A stretch of 64,000 nt of DNA from Knoellia sp. Soil729 (GTDB lineage: Bacteria > Actinomycetota > Actinomycetes > Actinomycetales > Dermatophilaceae), in NCBI RefSeq assembly GCF_001427985.1, contig NZ_LMSA01000004.1, positions 124,604-188,603 on the forward strand, read 5' to 3'. This document shows, piece after piece, positions 19,142 to 27,647 of the stretch. The notes under the pieces are model-generated. The model was given only the letters and a program-made list of their open reading frames with translations. It searched no databases and was not told the origin of the DNA. Position 1 is the first letter of the stretch. Every line of letters starts with the position of its first letter. A program made the translations under genes and the position numbers.

Positions 19142-19251
19142 AAGCCCGGGACCGCCGCGAGCTGGGCACCACGCATCCCACAGCCGACCAGGAGCAGGCC
19201 GGAGCAGGGTCACAGCCAATCGGGAGCCGATCGGGAGCCGATCAGAGCCGG

Positions 19252-20817
19252 TCAGGCGGGCACACCCCACCACTCGTCCATCTCGCAATAGAGCTCGTGC
19301 TCGGCCGCCAGGTCGTCGGCGATCTGCGCCAGCACGTCGGCAGGAACAACCTGTGCGAGACCGTCCGGCGGACCGGTGTCCAGTCGTCGGCGACCGACTG
19401 TGCCATCGCTGCGTTCTCGGGCTCTCGCGAACTCCGCCAGGCGGTCAGGCAGTGCCCGGTCGTAGCTTCCCGGGCTGAGGTCCCACGTGACCGACCGACC
19501 GCCTTCCTCCGGAGGGTGGACCGTGGCGATGAGCCGCTGCTCGTGGACCTGGGTGTGGTGGCGCTGGCACAGGAGCGCCGCGTTGGACAGGTCGGAAGGT
19601 CCCCCGCTGGACCAGTGCACGATGTGGTGCGCCTGGGTCCATGCAGCAGGAGCGGTGCACCCGGGGAACGTGCACTGGCCGTCACGGTGCCACAGCATGC
19701 GCCGCTGACCACGAGTGAAGAGGCGTGTCACCCGCCCCAGGTCGACCACCTCGCCGTCTGCTCCGAGCACGACCGGGACGAGGTCGGCGTCGCACGCCAG
19801 CTGCCGCACGGCGGACGGGGCGAGCATCGTCTGGTGCGCCCGGGACCCCATCACCGAGCCACGTCCCTGCCCAGCCTCCGCGCCGGATAGACCGGCCAGG
19901 AGATCGGCGAGGGTCATCGTCACGTGCACGACCGTCGGGGCTCCGCCGGGCTCCCGCGTTGCTGCGTCTTCCGCGGCCGCACCGGTGAGCACCGCATCAA
20001 GGGCCTCGACGCGCCGCTGGCCCGAGCTCCGCAGGTCCGACTCCCCCGTGTCGGGGTTCGGCGAAGGCTTGGACCCGGGACCAATCGCAGCCTCCAGCCT
20101 GGACGCCTGCTCTGGAGTCATCGCCATCCGGTACTCCGTCAGGTCACCGTCGGAGACCACCGGGCTGGAGAGGAACGCCCCCGGACGCAAGCGCTTCTGC
20201 TTGTCGTCGAACTCGCCCTCCATGCCGAACTCCGCCAGCAGACGGGGACGCAGACGTCGAGCCTCCGCCTGCCCCCACTCGACGCCGTGGTCGAGGATCG
20301 CCTTGGCCACGGTCGGCACGGCCTCCTCGGTCAGGAGGTCCTTCATCCGGGCCAGCTCACGCAGCATCGTCAGCGCAAGCGCCGCACTCACCTCGCCGGA
20401 CACCACTCGAGCCCAGGCGATCCCCTCAGGGCGGCTCCCGTCCGCGAACGCGCCGGCATCCGGGCCGCCACGCGACCACATGCCACCGGGAGTCGCTGCG
20501 GCAGCCTCCTGCGCGAGCTGCGCCACCTGCCCAGCCCCAGCCTGCCGGAGCGACGGAGCGTGCTCACGCACCCAGGCATGCACCGAGCCGACACCGCGGC
20601 GGGCGGATGCGAACTCACCCCGGTGGGCCGCCTCGGCGGTGGCGCGCACCTGCGCCGCCGCCGCCTGGGACTTCACCTCATCGGCTGCGGTCATCAGCTC
20701 CGCGAGGTCAGCGGCACTGAGCGAGGGGAGCACATCGCCGATCCCGGCGAGACCGTCACGGGCAGCGTTGAGCACCTCGCGCAACGGCGTGCCGGGTGTC
20801 GGCTGCTGCTCGTCCAT
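19252..20817 (-). CDS. DUF222/HNH endonuclease (13E12 repeat type)
   Basis: The 521-residue protein has an N-terminal DUF222 helical region (AEAAHRGEFASARRGVGSVHAW as the family hallmark) and a C-terminal HNH nuclease: WHRDGQCTFPGC, then AHHIVHWSSGGPSDLSNAALLC and RHHTQVHE, with two CxxC-like zinc positions. ATG at 20817 follows GGAGGG. A close paralogue, broken by a frameshift, lies at 42429-44104. These proteins are abundant in actinobacteria and may be parasitic or DNA-repair related; the true role is unsettled. No SOS box was found upstream of this copy, unlike the paralogue. Confidence 0.9.
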   Translation of the reverse strand: MDEQQPTPGTPLREVLNAARDGLAGIGDVLPSLSAADLAELMTAADEVKSQAAAAQVRATAEAAHRGEFASARRGVGSVHAWVREHAPSLRQAGAGQVAQLAQEAAAATPGGMWSRGGPDAGAFADGSRPEGIAWARVVSGEVSAALALTMLRELARMKDLLTEEAVPTVAKAILDHGVEWGQAEARRLRPRLLAEFGMEGEFDDKQKRLRPGAFLSSPVVSDGDLTEYRMAMTPEQASRLEAAIGPGSKPSPNPDTGESDLRSSGQRRVEALDAVLTGAAAEDAATREPGGAPTVVHVTMTLADLLAGLSGAEAGQGRGSVMGSRAHQTMLAPSAVRQLACDADLVPVVLGADGEVVDLGRVTRLFTRGQRRMLWHRDGQCTFPGCTAPAAWTQAHHIVHWSSGGPSDLSNAALLCQRHHTQVHEQRLIATVHPPEEGGRSVTWDLSPGSYDRALPDRLAEFARARERSDGTVGRRRLDTGPPDGLAQVVPADVLAQIADDLAAEHELYCEMDEWWGVPA

Positions 20818-20974
20818 CGATCCCTCCTCCAACGTCTGCTACCAACCTAGCGGCGACCACTGACAGCCAGTGCGGTCGATCAACTCCGCCCAGTGCCAAC
20901 GGAACTCGCGCTTCGTGAATCTCGTCGCCAGCCGCTCCCGTCCACCTGGGATCCATCTGGAAACCACCCCAGGG

Positions 20975-21092
20975 ATGGCCACCGACAACCGCGCGTACAC
21001 AGGATCCGTGGCCACGGCATACGTCGTCCTGGTCGTTCTTCTGGGATGCAGAGGTGGAGCCCTCACGAGCGTGATGCACGTGGTGGCGTCCA
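20975..21092 (+). pseudogene. Possible remnant of a ceramidase-like gene
   Basis: In one frame the stretch reads as VATAYVVLVVLLG...GGALTSVMHVVAS. This parallels the intact ceramidase 2 kb downstream, which has LGTAYAVLVVLLGPGSAAMHAS at the same relative position. The similarity extends over about 30 codons and also at the nucleotide level (GGCATACGxCGTCCT). The rest of the gene is missing. It may be a partial duplication left behind. The evidence is a short match only. Confidence 0.4.
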
Positions 21093-21140
21093 CGTGCCCG
21101 AGACAGGAAGCAAGGCCTGTTCTCCACGGCGGGACGTGGC

Positions 21141-21146
21141 TACACT
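21141..21146 (+). promoter_or_regulatory. -10 element TACACT upstream of the subtilase gene
   Basis: TACACT in an otherwise GC-rich stretch, about 115 nt before the ATG at 21261. No clear -35 match was found. The long leader could hold regulatory structure, but nothing definite is seen. Confidence 0.4.
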
Positions 21147-21260
21147 CGCGCTCATCCGGCCCTGCGGCGCACCACTCGCCGTGTCGTGAACGTCCGACTG
21201 GCCGGCCCGTCGCCGACGACGTCGACGGAAGCACTCAGCAGCTCGAAGGAGACCCTTTCG

Positions 21261-22715
21261 ATGAGAATGCACAAACTGGTCGGCCTGCCATCTGCCATCG
21301 CCCTTGCCGTCGGCCTCGCCGGCGCAGCGATCGCACCGGCGAACGCCGCCGCACCACCCAGCGCGGGACCAGCCAGCACCTACCTGGTGCTCGCGCCGCA
21401 GGGCGGGAACACGAAGGCAGCGCAGAAACGGGTGGCCGCCGCAGGTGGAACGATCCTCGCTTCGTACGACCAGATCGGGGTCCTCGTCGCACGCTCGACG
21501 AACGGCGCCTTCGAGACGGCAGTGAAGGGTTCGGGCGTCCAGTCCGTCGCTTCGACCGACGGCCTCGGGACCACGCTCATCGACGACAACATCACCATGG
21601 GCGTCGACACGGGCGCGGAGGAGGCAACCGGCAACCCGACGGCCGAGCCGTTGTGGGCCAACCAGTGGGACATGAGGCAGATCGACGTCCCCGAGGCACA
21701 CGCGATCACGACGGGCGACCCGTCCGTGGTCGTCGGGGTGCTCGACTCGGGCATCGACGCAACGCACCCTGACCTCGCGACCCAGGTCGTGAAGGAGAAG
21801 AGCGCCTCGTGCATCGGCGGCGTCGTCGACACGAGCCAGGCCGCGTGGAGCCCGACGACGTCCACACATGGCACACACGTCGCTGGCACGATCGCCGCAG
21901 CCATCAACGGCGTCGGCATCGCGGGAGTCGCGCCGGGCGCGAGGGTGGCCTCGGTGAAGGTCGTCAACGACGACGGCTTCATCTACCCCGAGGCCGCGAT
22001 CTGCGGATATCTCTGGGCCGCCGACCACGGCATGCAGGTCACCAACAACAGCTACTACATCGACCCGTGGGAGTTCAACTGCATCAACGACCCCCGCCAG
22101 CGGCCGGTGTGGCTGGCTGTGCAGCGGGCGTTGAGCTACTCATCGCGCAAGGGCACGCTGACTGTGGCATCGGCGGGCAACAGCAACGTCGACCTGCAGC
22201 ACAAGTTCACCGACTCGACCAGCCCGAACGACGGCAGCTACCCGGTCGTGGATCGCACCATCACCGGTGCGTGCCGTGACCTCCCGGCCGAGGCGCCCGG
22301 TGTCGTCACCGTGTCCGCCGTCGGCCCGACCGAGCAGAAGAGCTACTACTCGTCCTACGGCCAAGGCGTCGTCGACGTCACCGCTCCCGGCGGTGACACC
22401 CGCTTCCGCACGGGTGGCGCCACGTCCACCATCACGGACGCGGTGCTCTCGACCGTCCCCGGTGGTTGGGGTTGGGCACAGGGCACCTCGATGGCCGGGC
22501 CGCACGTGGCCGGCGTCGCAGCCTTGGCGCTGTCGGCGCACCCCGGCATGAAGCCTGGTCAACTGGCCTCGTTCCTCGAGCGCACGGCGACTCCGCTGGC
22601 CTGTCCTGAGGGTGTCTACGAGCCGCGTCCCGGCTACGCAGCAACCTGCACGGGCGGCGAGCGCAACTCGTTCTACGGCGCAGGCAATGTCAACGCCTTC
22701 AACGTCGTGAAGTAG
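21261..22715 (+). CDS. Secreted S8 (subtilisin-like) serine protease
   Basis: The 484-residue protein has a signal peptide (MRMHKLVG, hydrophobic core, cleavage near ANAA-AP), then an I9-like propeptide of about 80 residues (TYLVLAPQGG ... ILASYDQIGVLVAR). The catalytic domain has Asp in GVLDSGID, His in STHGTHVAGT and Ser in GTSMAGPHVAG. ATG 21261 has AAGGAG 9 nt upstream. It is exported and probably self-processed. A paralogue lies at 63123-64000; both share FIYPE and VTNNSYY blocks and extra cysteines. A terminator hairpin follows. Confidence 0.93.
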   Translation: MRMHKLVGLPSAIALAVGLAGAAIAPANAAAPPSAGPASTYLVLAPQGGNTKAAQKRVAAAGGTILASYDQIGVLVARSTNGAFETAVKGSGVQSVASTDGLGTTLIDDNITMGVDTGAEEATGNPTAEPLWANQWDMRQIDVPEAHAITTGDPSVVVGVLDSGIDATHPDLATQVVKEKSASCIGGVVDTSQAAWSPTTSTHGTHVAGTIAAAINGVGIAGVAPGARVASVKVVNDDGFIYPEAAICGYLWAADHGMQVTNNSYYIDPWEFNCINDPRQRPVWLAVQRALSYSSRKGTLTVASAGNSNVDLQHKFTDSTSPNDGSYPVVDRTITGACRDLPAEAPGVVTVSAVGPTEQKSYYSSYGQGVVDVTAPGGDTRFRTGGATSTITDAVLSTVPGGWGWAQGTSMAGPHVAGVAALALSAHPGMKPGQLASFLERTATPLACPEGVYEPRPGYAATCTGGERNSFYGAGNVNAFNVVK

Positions 22716-22732
22716 CAACCTCACCGCACGGC

Positions 22733-22770
22733 ATGAGGGGTCGGGCCTTCGGGTCCGGCCCCTCGTCATG
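22733..22770 (+). terminator. Hairpin terminator after the subtilase gene
   Basis: Arms GAGGGGTCGGGCC and GGTCCGGCCCCTC (two wobble pairs) enclose a TTCG tetraloop, beginning 20 nt after the stop codon. Confidence 0.75.
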
Positions 22771-22786
22771 TCGCACCGACGACGGC

Positions 22787-22792
22787 TACGTT
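22787..22792 (+). promoter_or_regulatory. -10 element TACGTT, leaderless promoter for the ceramidase gene
   Basis: TACGTT is followed by 7 nt and ATG at 22800. This supports that ATG over the TTG at 22791, which falls inside the box. Confidence 0.55.
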
Positions 22793-22799
22793 GAGCGAC

Positions 22800-23609
22800 A
22801 TGGAGGCCGGCGCAGCACCCGAGGTGAGCACCCATGGCCGAACCCGCCCCTCACCCGTGGCCGTCACCGCATGGACGGCCGTCGTCTCGCTCGGACTTCT
22901 CGCGACAGCCCTCACGGCCGGCTGGCTCGGCCCCGACACCGGACGCGGCGGCGGCTTCTGCGAGGCGGCTCGTGACGCACTGGTCAAGCAGCCCGCGAAC
23001 ACGTTCAGCAACCTCGGCTTCGTGATCGCCGGGCTGGCCATCGCGGTGCATGTCTCCCGCCGCGGAAGCGGCACGATGGACGCGCGCCTCGGCACGGCAT
23101 ACGCCGTCCTCGTCGTGCTCCTCGGGCCCGGAAGTGCAGCCATGCACGCGAGCCAAAGTGTGCTGGGCGGCCACCTCGACGTCTACAGCATGTATCTGCT
23201 CGCGTGCTTCGTCTTTGCGTATGCCGCCGCGCGGCTCCTTGCGCTGTCCCCCAGCGGTTTTGCTCTGGTCTATGTTCTGCTGCTGGGGCTGTGCAGCATT
23301 GCGGAGTTCACGCCGGCGGACGTCCCGGTCCTCATGACGGTGGGCAACACGGTGTTCGCGGTGCTGTTGCTCGCCGGGCTGGTCCTCGAGGTGGTGCTGA
23401 GGGTGCGTGGGGCGAGCCGGCTGGACCTGCGCTGGGGCCTGGCGTCCGTGGTGACCTTGCTGGTGGCGTTCGCGATCTGGAGCCTGGGCAAGGACGGTGG
23501 CCCGCTGTGTGAGCCGCGATCGCTGCTCCAGCCGCACGCGGTGTGGCACCTGCTGGACGCCCTCGCCGCGTGGCTGCTCTTCCGCTACTACGCGAGCCGC
23601 CGGCCATAG
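22800..23609 (+). CDS. Ceramidase-family (CREST superfamily) integral membrane hydrolase
   Basis: The 269-residue protein has seven predicted membrane helices and the alkaline-ceramidase layout. GFCEAARDALVKQPANTFSNLGF lies near the N-terminus, GPGSAAMHAS and GGHLDVYSMYLL in the middle, and CEPRSLLQPHAVWHLLDALAAWLLF at the end. The conserved E, S, H, D and HxxxH residues are the zinc-site positions of the family. The substrate in a bacterium without obvious ceramides is uncertain; an amide- or ester-lipid is possible. The downstream neighbour is an IS110 element that begins within about 30 bp of its stop. Confidence 0.85.
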   Translation: MEAGAAPEVSTHGRTRPSPVAVTAWTAVVSLGLLATALTAGWLGPDTGRGGGFCEAARDALVKQPANTFSNLGFVIAGLAIAVHVSRRGSGTMDARLGTAYAVLVVLLGPGSAAMHASQSVLGGHLDVYSMYLLACFVFAYAAARLLALSPSGFALVYVLLLGLCSIAEFTPADVPVLMTVGNTVFAVLLLAGLVLEVVLRVRGASRLDLRWGLASVVTLLVAFAIWSLGKDGGPLCEPRSLLQPHAVWHLLDALAAWLLFRYYASRRP

Positions 23610-23610
23610 G

Positions 23611-24915
23611 GTCGGGTCAGTGTCAGGGTGTTGTCGCCGCTCACGCGGTGGTTGGATCCTGAGCATTCGGTGTCTGGCTCGTAGGGTCGTTGTCGCCTTC
23701 GGGCTGATGTTCATGCGTTTTGCCGACACCGGGTGTGAAGGACCGGCCGGCGTGACTTGATAGGAGCGTGGCTACCGCCCCCACTGAGATGTGTCCGCCG
23801 ACCGGCCCAACCGTCCAGTCACTGACAAGTGAAGGAGGCAACCACCATGGTTGTTGTCGGAGCCGATGTACACAAGCGCACGCACACATTTGTTGCGGTC
23901 AACGAGGTCGGCAAGGAAGTTGGGCAGCTCACGGTCGCGGCCACGTCCAAAGGGCACGCGAAGGCGTTGAAGTGGGCCCGAGGACAGTTCGGTGACGAGT
24001 TGACGTGGGCGATCGAGACTGCCGACACCTGTCCGCCAGGTTGGAGCGCGAGCTGCTCAGTGCCGGGCAGGCCGTGGTTCGGGTGCCGCCGAAGATGATG
24101 GCTGAGCAGCGCCGCGTCGCGCGCACGCGCGGAAAGTCCGATCCGATCGACGCGTTGGCGGTGGCGCGAGCGTTCCTGCGCGAACCTGACCTGCCGGTGG
24201 CCTCGCACGACGAGGTGTCTCGTGAGGCAAAACTGTTGGTCGATCGGCGCGAAGCGTTGGTGCACACCCGCACTCGCACGATCAACTCGCTGTTGTGGCG
24301 GGTCCACGAGCTCGACCCCGAGCGGGCGCCGAAGCCTCGGTCCTTGGATCTGGCCAAGCATCAGCAGGCGTTGCGAACATGGCTGCTGAGCGTGAACGGC
24401 GTCGTCGCGGAGATGGCCCTCGATGAGCTCGATGACGTCATCGCCCTGACTGCCCGGATCAATGCCTTCACCCAACGTATCGGCGCCATGGTGCGCGCCC
24501 AGGCTCCTGAGCTGTTGGCTCTGCCGGGTTGTGGGGAGTTGTCTGCGGCCAAGCTCCTGGGTGAGTCCGCCGGGATCACCCGCTTCGCCACCGAGGCACA
24601 ATTCGCCCGCCACGGCGGCTTGGCACCGATCCCTGTCTGGTCCGGCGCGACCGCTGGCCGTGTTCGCATGACCCGTTCGGGCAACCGTCAGATCAACTGC
24701 GCCATCCACCGCATCGCGGTCACCCAACTCCGCCTCAAGGACTCGCTGGGCCGCGCCTACTACGACAAGAAGAGAGCCGAGAACATGACCAAGACCGAGG
24801 CCCTGCGCTGCCTCAAGCGACGCATCGCCAGAACCGTGTTCAACCGCCTCAACGCCGACCACAACCACCGTCAAAGCACTGCCATCCCGGCAGCGGCTTG
24901 ACATAGGAGAAACGC
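23611..24915 (+). mobile_element. IS110-family insertion element, ends approximate
   Basis: The element is defined by its transposase gene (23847-24901). The roughly 235 bp before it have no coding potential and would be the left end, where IS110 elements of this group encode the bridge RNA. The right end must be short because the next gene starts at 24916. Similar strings occur near both ends: CTTGATAGGAG near 23757 and CTTGACATAGGAG at 24898. IS110 elements lack terminal inverted repeats, so precise boundaries cannot be read from one copy. The right end may supply the ribosome site (ATAGGAG) of the NYN gene. Confidence 0.7.
23847..24901 (+). pseudogene. IS110 transposase with a one-base deletion frameshift
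   Basis: The first frame reads VVVGADVHKRTHTFVAV through LTWAIE. Near 24017 the sequence GATCGAGACTGCC lacks one G against the expected GATCGAGGACTGCC, and the protein continues in the next frame as DCRHLSARLERELLSAGQ. Restored, it would be about 350 residues with the DEDD domain (Asp in GADVHK, Glu at the break in WAIE, Asp pair in SDPIDAL) and the C-terminal Tnp20 domain with the catalytic Ser region RMTRSGNRQINCAI. The frameshift sits right at the DEDD glutamate. ATG 23847 has GAAGGAGG upstream. It is inactive unless frameshifting rescues it. Confidence 0.88.
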
Positions 24916-25860
24916 ATGTCAGACAGTTCCCGGGTCGCGGTCTACCTCGACTTCGACAACATGGTCATCTCCCGCTACGACAACCTGCACGGCAACAACT
25001 CCTGGCGCAACGACAACGCCCGGGACCACCGGCCTGGTAGCGGCGACGCCACTGACGTGCGTCTGGCCGAGGCGATGCTGGACGTGGGGGCGATCATCGA
25101 CTACGCCTCCTCGTTCGGGACAGTGGCGCTGAACCGGGCCTATGCCGACTGGTCGGTGCCCGCCAACGCCGCCTATCGCACGCAGCTCGTGGACCGCGCC
25201 GTCGACCTCGTGCAGCTCTTCGCCACCTCGGGGACCAAGAACGGTGCCGACATCCGGCTGTCGATCGACGCGATCAACGACCTGGTCGACCACGCGGATC
25301 TCACCCACGTCGTGATCGTCGGCGGCGACTCCGACTACATCGCGCTGGCGCAGCGGTGTCGACGGATGGGCCGCTTCGTCGTCGGCATCGGGGTGACGGG
25401 GTCGACCAGCCGGGCGCTCGTCGCGGCGTGTGACGAGTTCAGTGACTACGGCGACCTCCCGGGGGTGCGGGCCGTGGTTCCGACGACGAAGGTGGCCGTC
25501 AAGAAGGCCGCTGCGGCAGACGCTCCGGTGGAGACGGCTGCTGCGGAAGCGGGTCCAGCGAAGAAGACCGCTCCGGCGAAGAAGGCCGCCAGGAAGGCCA
25601 CGGCAGCGGCCACCAAGGCGCCCACTGCTGCTGAGGCGGCGACGGCGTTGCTGCTCCGGGCGATCCGGGTAGGGATGGAGAAGAGCGACGACGAGTGGCT
25701 GCACTCCTCGTCGGTGAAGAGCCAGATGCAGCGCATGGACTCGACGTTCAAGGAGAAGTCGCTCGGCTTCTCCTCGTTCAAGGCGTTCGTCGAGTCGCAG
25801 GGAGACCTGCTGGAGCTCCAGTCCAAGGACAACGGTCAGCTGATGCTCCGCCTGCGCTGA
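24916..25860 (+). CDS. NYN-domain (PIN-like) nuclease with C-terminal OST-HTH/LOTUS-like domain
   Basis: The 314-residue protein has an N-terminal NYN domain with the acidic active-site residues in VAVYLDFDNMVIS, TKNGADIRLSIDAI and IVGGDSDYIALAQR, typical of LabA/DUF88 RNases. A Lys/Ala-rich linker (res. 190-235, resembling a histone H1-like tail) follows, then a C-terminal helical domain (LLLRAIRVGMEKSDDEWLHSSSVKSQMQRMDSTF, key part EWLHSSSVKSQM) of the OST-HTH type that binds RNA. It probably cleaves RNA. The start ATG at 24916 has TAGGAG 8 nt upstream, lying at the IS110 right end. Confidence 0.88.
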   Translation: MSDSSRVAVYLDFDNMVISRYDNLHGNNSWRNDNARDHRPGSGDATDVRLAEAMLDVGAIIDYASSFGTVALNRAYADWSVPANAAYRTQLVDRAVDLVQLFATSGTKNGADIRLSIDAINDLVDHADLTHVVIVGGDSDYIALAQRCRRMGRFVVGIGVTGSTSRALVAACDEFSDYGDLPGVRAVVPTTKVAVKKAAAADAPVETAAAEAGPAKKTAPAKKAARKATAAATKAPTAAEAATALLLRAIRVGMEKSDDEWLHSSSVKSQMQRMDSTFKEKSLGFSSFKAFVESQGDLLELQSKDNGQLMLRLR

Positions 25861-26094
25861 CTCTTGTCTGTGGAAAAGTCCGCGGCGGGCGTCGCGACTT
25901 TTGCCAAACTCCCATGTCATGACTTCGATGTGCGGCGTACGAGCCTGCTTGGTGCAGCCACAGGGGCGTGGGCCAGTTCCCTCAGGCGCTCGAGTGGCGA
26001 AACCGTCTGATTTCCCTACTCTGGATGACAAGACACGATGCCTTGCGCCGGCTCGGACGACTGCTTGGCACCGCACAACGGAGGGCCCGCACGA

Positions 26095-26715
26095 ATGAAG
26101 TCGCGCACAACCATGTCGTATGCCGTTGCCTTGACGACCGCTGCCACGCTCGCCTTGGCGGGGTGCAACGGCAATGACGAAGCCCCGACTCCCTCCCCCA
26201 CATCGTCCGCTTCGTCCACCGGCTCCCCCACTCCGAGCCCCTCGGCAAGCCCCCCACAAAGCGCCAGCCCTACCTCGAGCGCCTCAGCGTCGATCGACAT
26301 CCCGGCCGCGGCACGAAGCCATTCGAAGTCTGGCGCGGAGGCGTTCGTGCGCTTCTACTTCAAAGAGATAAATGCTGCGTACTTGGCCCCGTCTGAAGAA
26401 GCCGCCGACCGTATCCTCCAGATCTCAACAGACGCCTGTCGGAGTTGCGCGGCCGGATCTGCAGATATTCGAAGCCTCAGTGAGGCGGGGCAGCGCTTGG
26501 CTACGCCGGCGTTCGCCCAGATGCCCGACGTCACCGCCCAGAAGGTGAGCGACACGAACTACCGCGTGTCGTTCACGATGACTCAGACGGACGCCAAGGT
26601 GCTTGATGGCAGCGGCAAGGTCGTCGATAAGCAAGTTGCGAAGTCACAACCCCAACTTGCCGCCGTGGTGTGGGAGGAGGGGTCATGGCGAATGGACGGA
26701 CTCGCCGCCGCGTAG
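26095..26715 (+). CDS. Lipoprotein, DUF6318-like
   Basis: The 206-residue protein has a lipoprotein signal peptide ending in the lipobox LALAGC (Cys about res. 24), a Ser/Pro/Thr-rich spacer (res. 30-65) and a compact C-terminal domain (EAFVRFYFKEINAAYLAPS ... CRSCAAG ... VWEEGSWRMDGLAA). Such domains are common in actinobacterial surface lipoproteins of unknown function. ATG 26095 follows GGAGGG. Its end overlaps the start of the next gene by 31 nt, so they are an operon. The GC content is lower than the neighbourhood. Confidence 0.82.
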   Translation: MKSRTTMSYAVALTTAATLALAGCNGNDEAPTPSPTSSASSTGSPTPSPSASPPQSASPTSSASASIDIPAAARSHSKSGAEAFVRFYFKEINAAYLAPSEEAADRILQISTDACRSCAAGSADIRSLSEAGQRLATPAFAQMPDVTAQKVSDTNYRVSFTMTQTDAKVLDGSGKVVDKQVAKSQPQLAAVVWEEGSWRMDGLAAA

Positions 26716-27599
26716 CCGCTACGGCACTGGTTGCAGCCGCTTGCTTGTTGTTACCCGATGTCGCGCACGCCGTGCGTGATCCAACGGCGACATGGAGTAA
26801 TGATGGCTCTAAGTTGCATGGGCTAGGCGAAAAGGAAATGCTCGGCCTCGCAGCCAAGACTCCCAACGCTGCCAACGCAGTTTCGAATCCTCCTTGGTTC
26901 AAGTACTCATCCACCTCATTCTGCAACTCCAACCCGCCTGGAACACCTGGAAGTGCGCAGGCTAGTTGCACTCTTGAATACAGTATTTGTAACGGTGGCC
27001 GAATCGGTGGAAGCGCTGGGCCCGCCGTGCGAGTTTGGCAAATGGAGGTCAGCAAGACCGGCCAGCCCGTCGCTGGAGCGACGTGGACGGACGTTGGATT
27101 TACGTGCCTTGCGGCCCTCGTCCCGGGCGCGAACAACGTCCTGACGATGCAGATGATTCTCGACCAGTTCCACAAGACGACGTTCGCCAAGCCGACCGCG
27201 TCCATTCAGCCCGTTGGGCTCAAGACGCTCGTGAACCTGCCGACGTACTACGAGCTCAAGTGGCCGACCAGCGGCTTCGAGCCTGGTGAAGCGGACGCCA
27301 CGATCCTCGTGGGACGTCGGGTCGAGATCGAGCCCGTCTTCGTGAGCGCGACCTACATCTACGGCGACGGTGAGACCAGCGGCCCCGTCGACACCTTCGG
27401 GGGACCGCACCCGACCGGCGATGTCGTCCACACCTATCGCAAGAAGATGACGGCTCCAGTGCAGATCAACGCCACCTACTCAGGACGCTTCCGTGTCGAT
27501 GGCGGCGCATGGATCACCATTCCCGACACGGTGACGATCGAGGGCACCCCGGCCAATCTGACCGTCGCCGAGGCAAAGGCCCGCCTCTACAGCAACTGA
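26685..27599 (+). CDS. Secreted protein, PKD-like/uncharacterised
   Basis: The 304-residue protein has a Tat- or Sec-type signal peptide (MANGRTRRRVAATALVAAAC ... DVAHA) and paired cysteines (SFCNSN, ASCTLEYSICNGG, FTCLAA). Its C-terminal half (YYELKWPTSGFEPGEADATILVGRR ... YIYGDGETSG ... VVHTYRKKMTAPVQINATYSG) reads like a PKD-type beta-sandwich, with GDGETS and HTYRK as the hallmark. GGAGGAGG precedes ATG 26685. The first 250 nt are less GC-rich than the surroundings. It is probably a cell-surface or secreted partner of the upstream lipoprotein. No enzyme motif is visible. Confidence 0.78.
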   Translation: MANGRTRRRVAATALVAAACLLLPDVAHAVRDPTATWSNDGSKLHGLGEKEMLGLAAKTPNAANAVSNPPWFKYSSTSFCNSNPPGTPGSAQASCTLEYSICNGGRIGGSAGPAVRVWQMEVSKTGQPVAGATWTDVGFTCLAALVPGANNVLTMQMILDQFHKTTFAKPTASIQPVGLKTLVNLPTYYELKWPTSGFEPGEADATILVGRRVEIEPVFVSATYIYGDGETSGPVDTFGGPHPTGDVVHTYRKKMTAPVQINATYSGRFRVDGGAWITIPDTVTIEGTPANLTVAEAKARLYSN

Positions 27600-27647
27600 T
27601 CTGCGGCTTCACCTCAGCCCGTCGAGTCGCACCATGGGTCTGGGTGA

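Larger units (their letters stand above)
20818..21260. other. 443-bp intergenic region
   Basis: The region lies between the HNH gene and the secreted protease. It holds a probable ceramidase-gene remnant (20975-21092), a TACACT -10 box at 21141 and a leader of about 110 nt before the protease ribosome site (AAGGAG). The GC content dips around 20950-21020. No intact gene is visible. Confidence 0.6.

Noticed and set aside
19252-20832. Start of the HNH gene at GTG/ATG 20832 upstream of 20817
   Set aside because: ATG 20817 has the GGAGGG site just upstream, and the extra codons encode part of that site.
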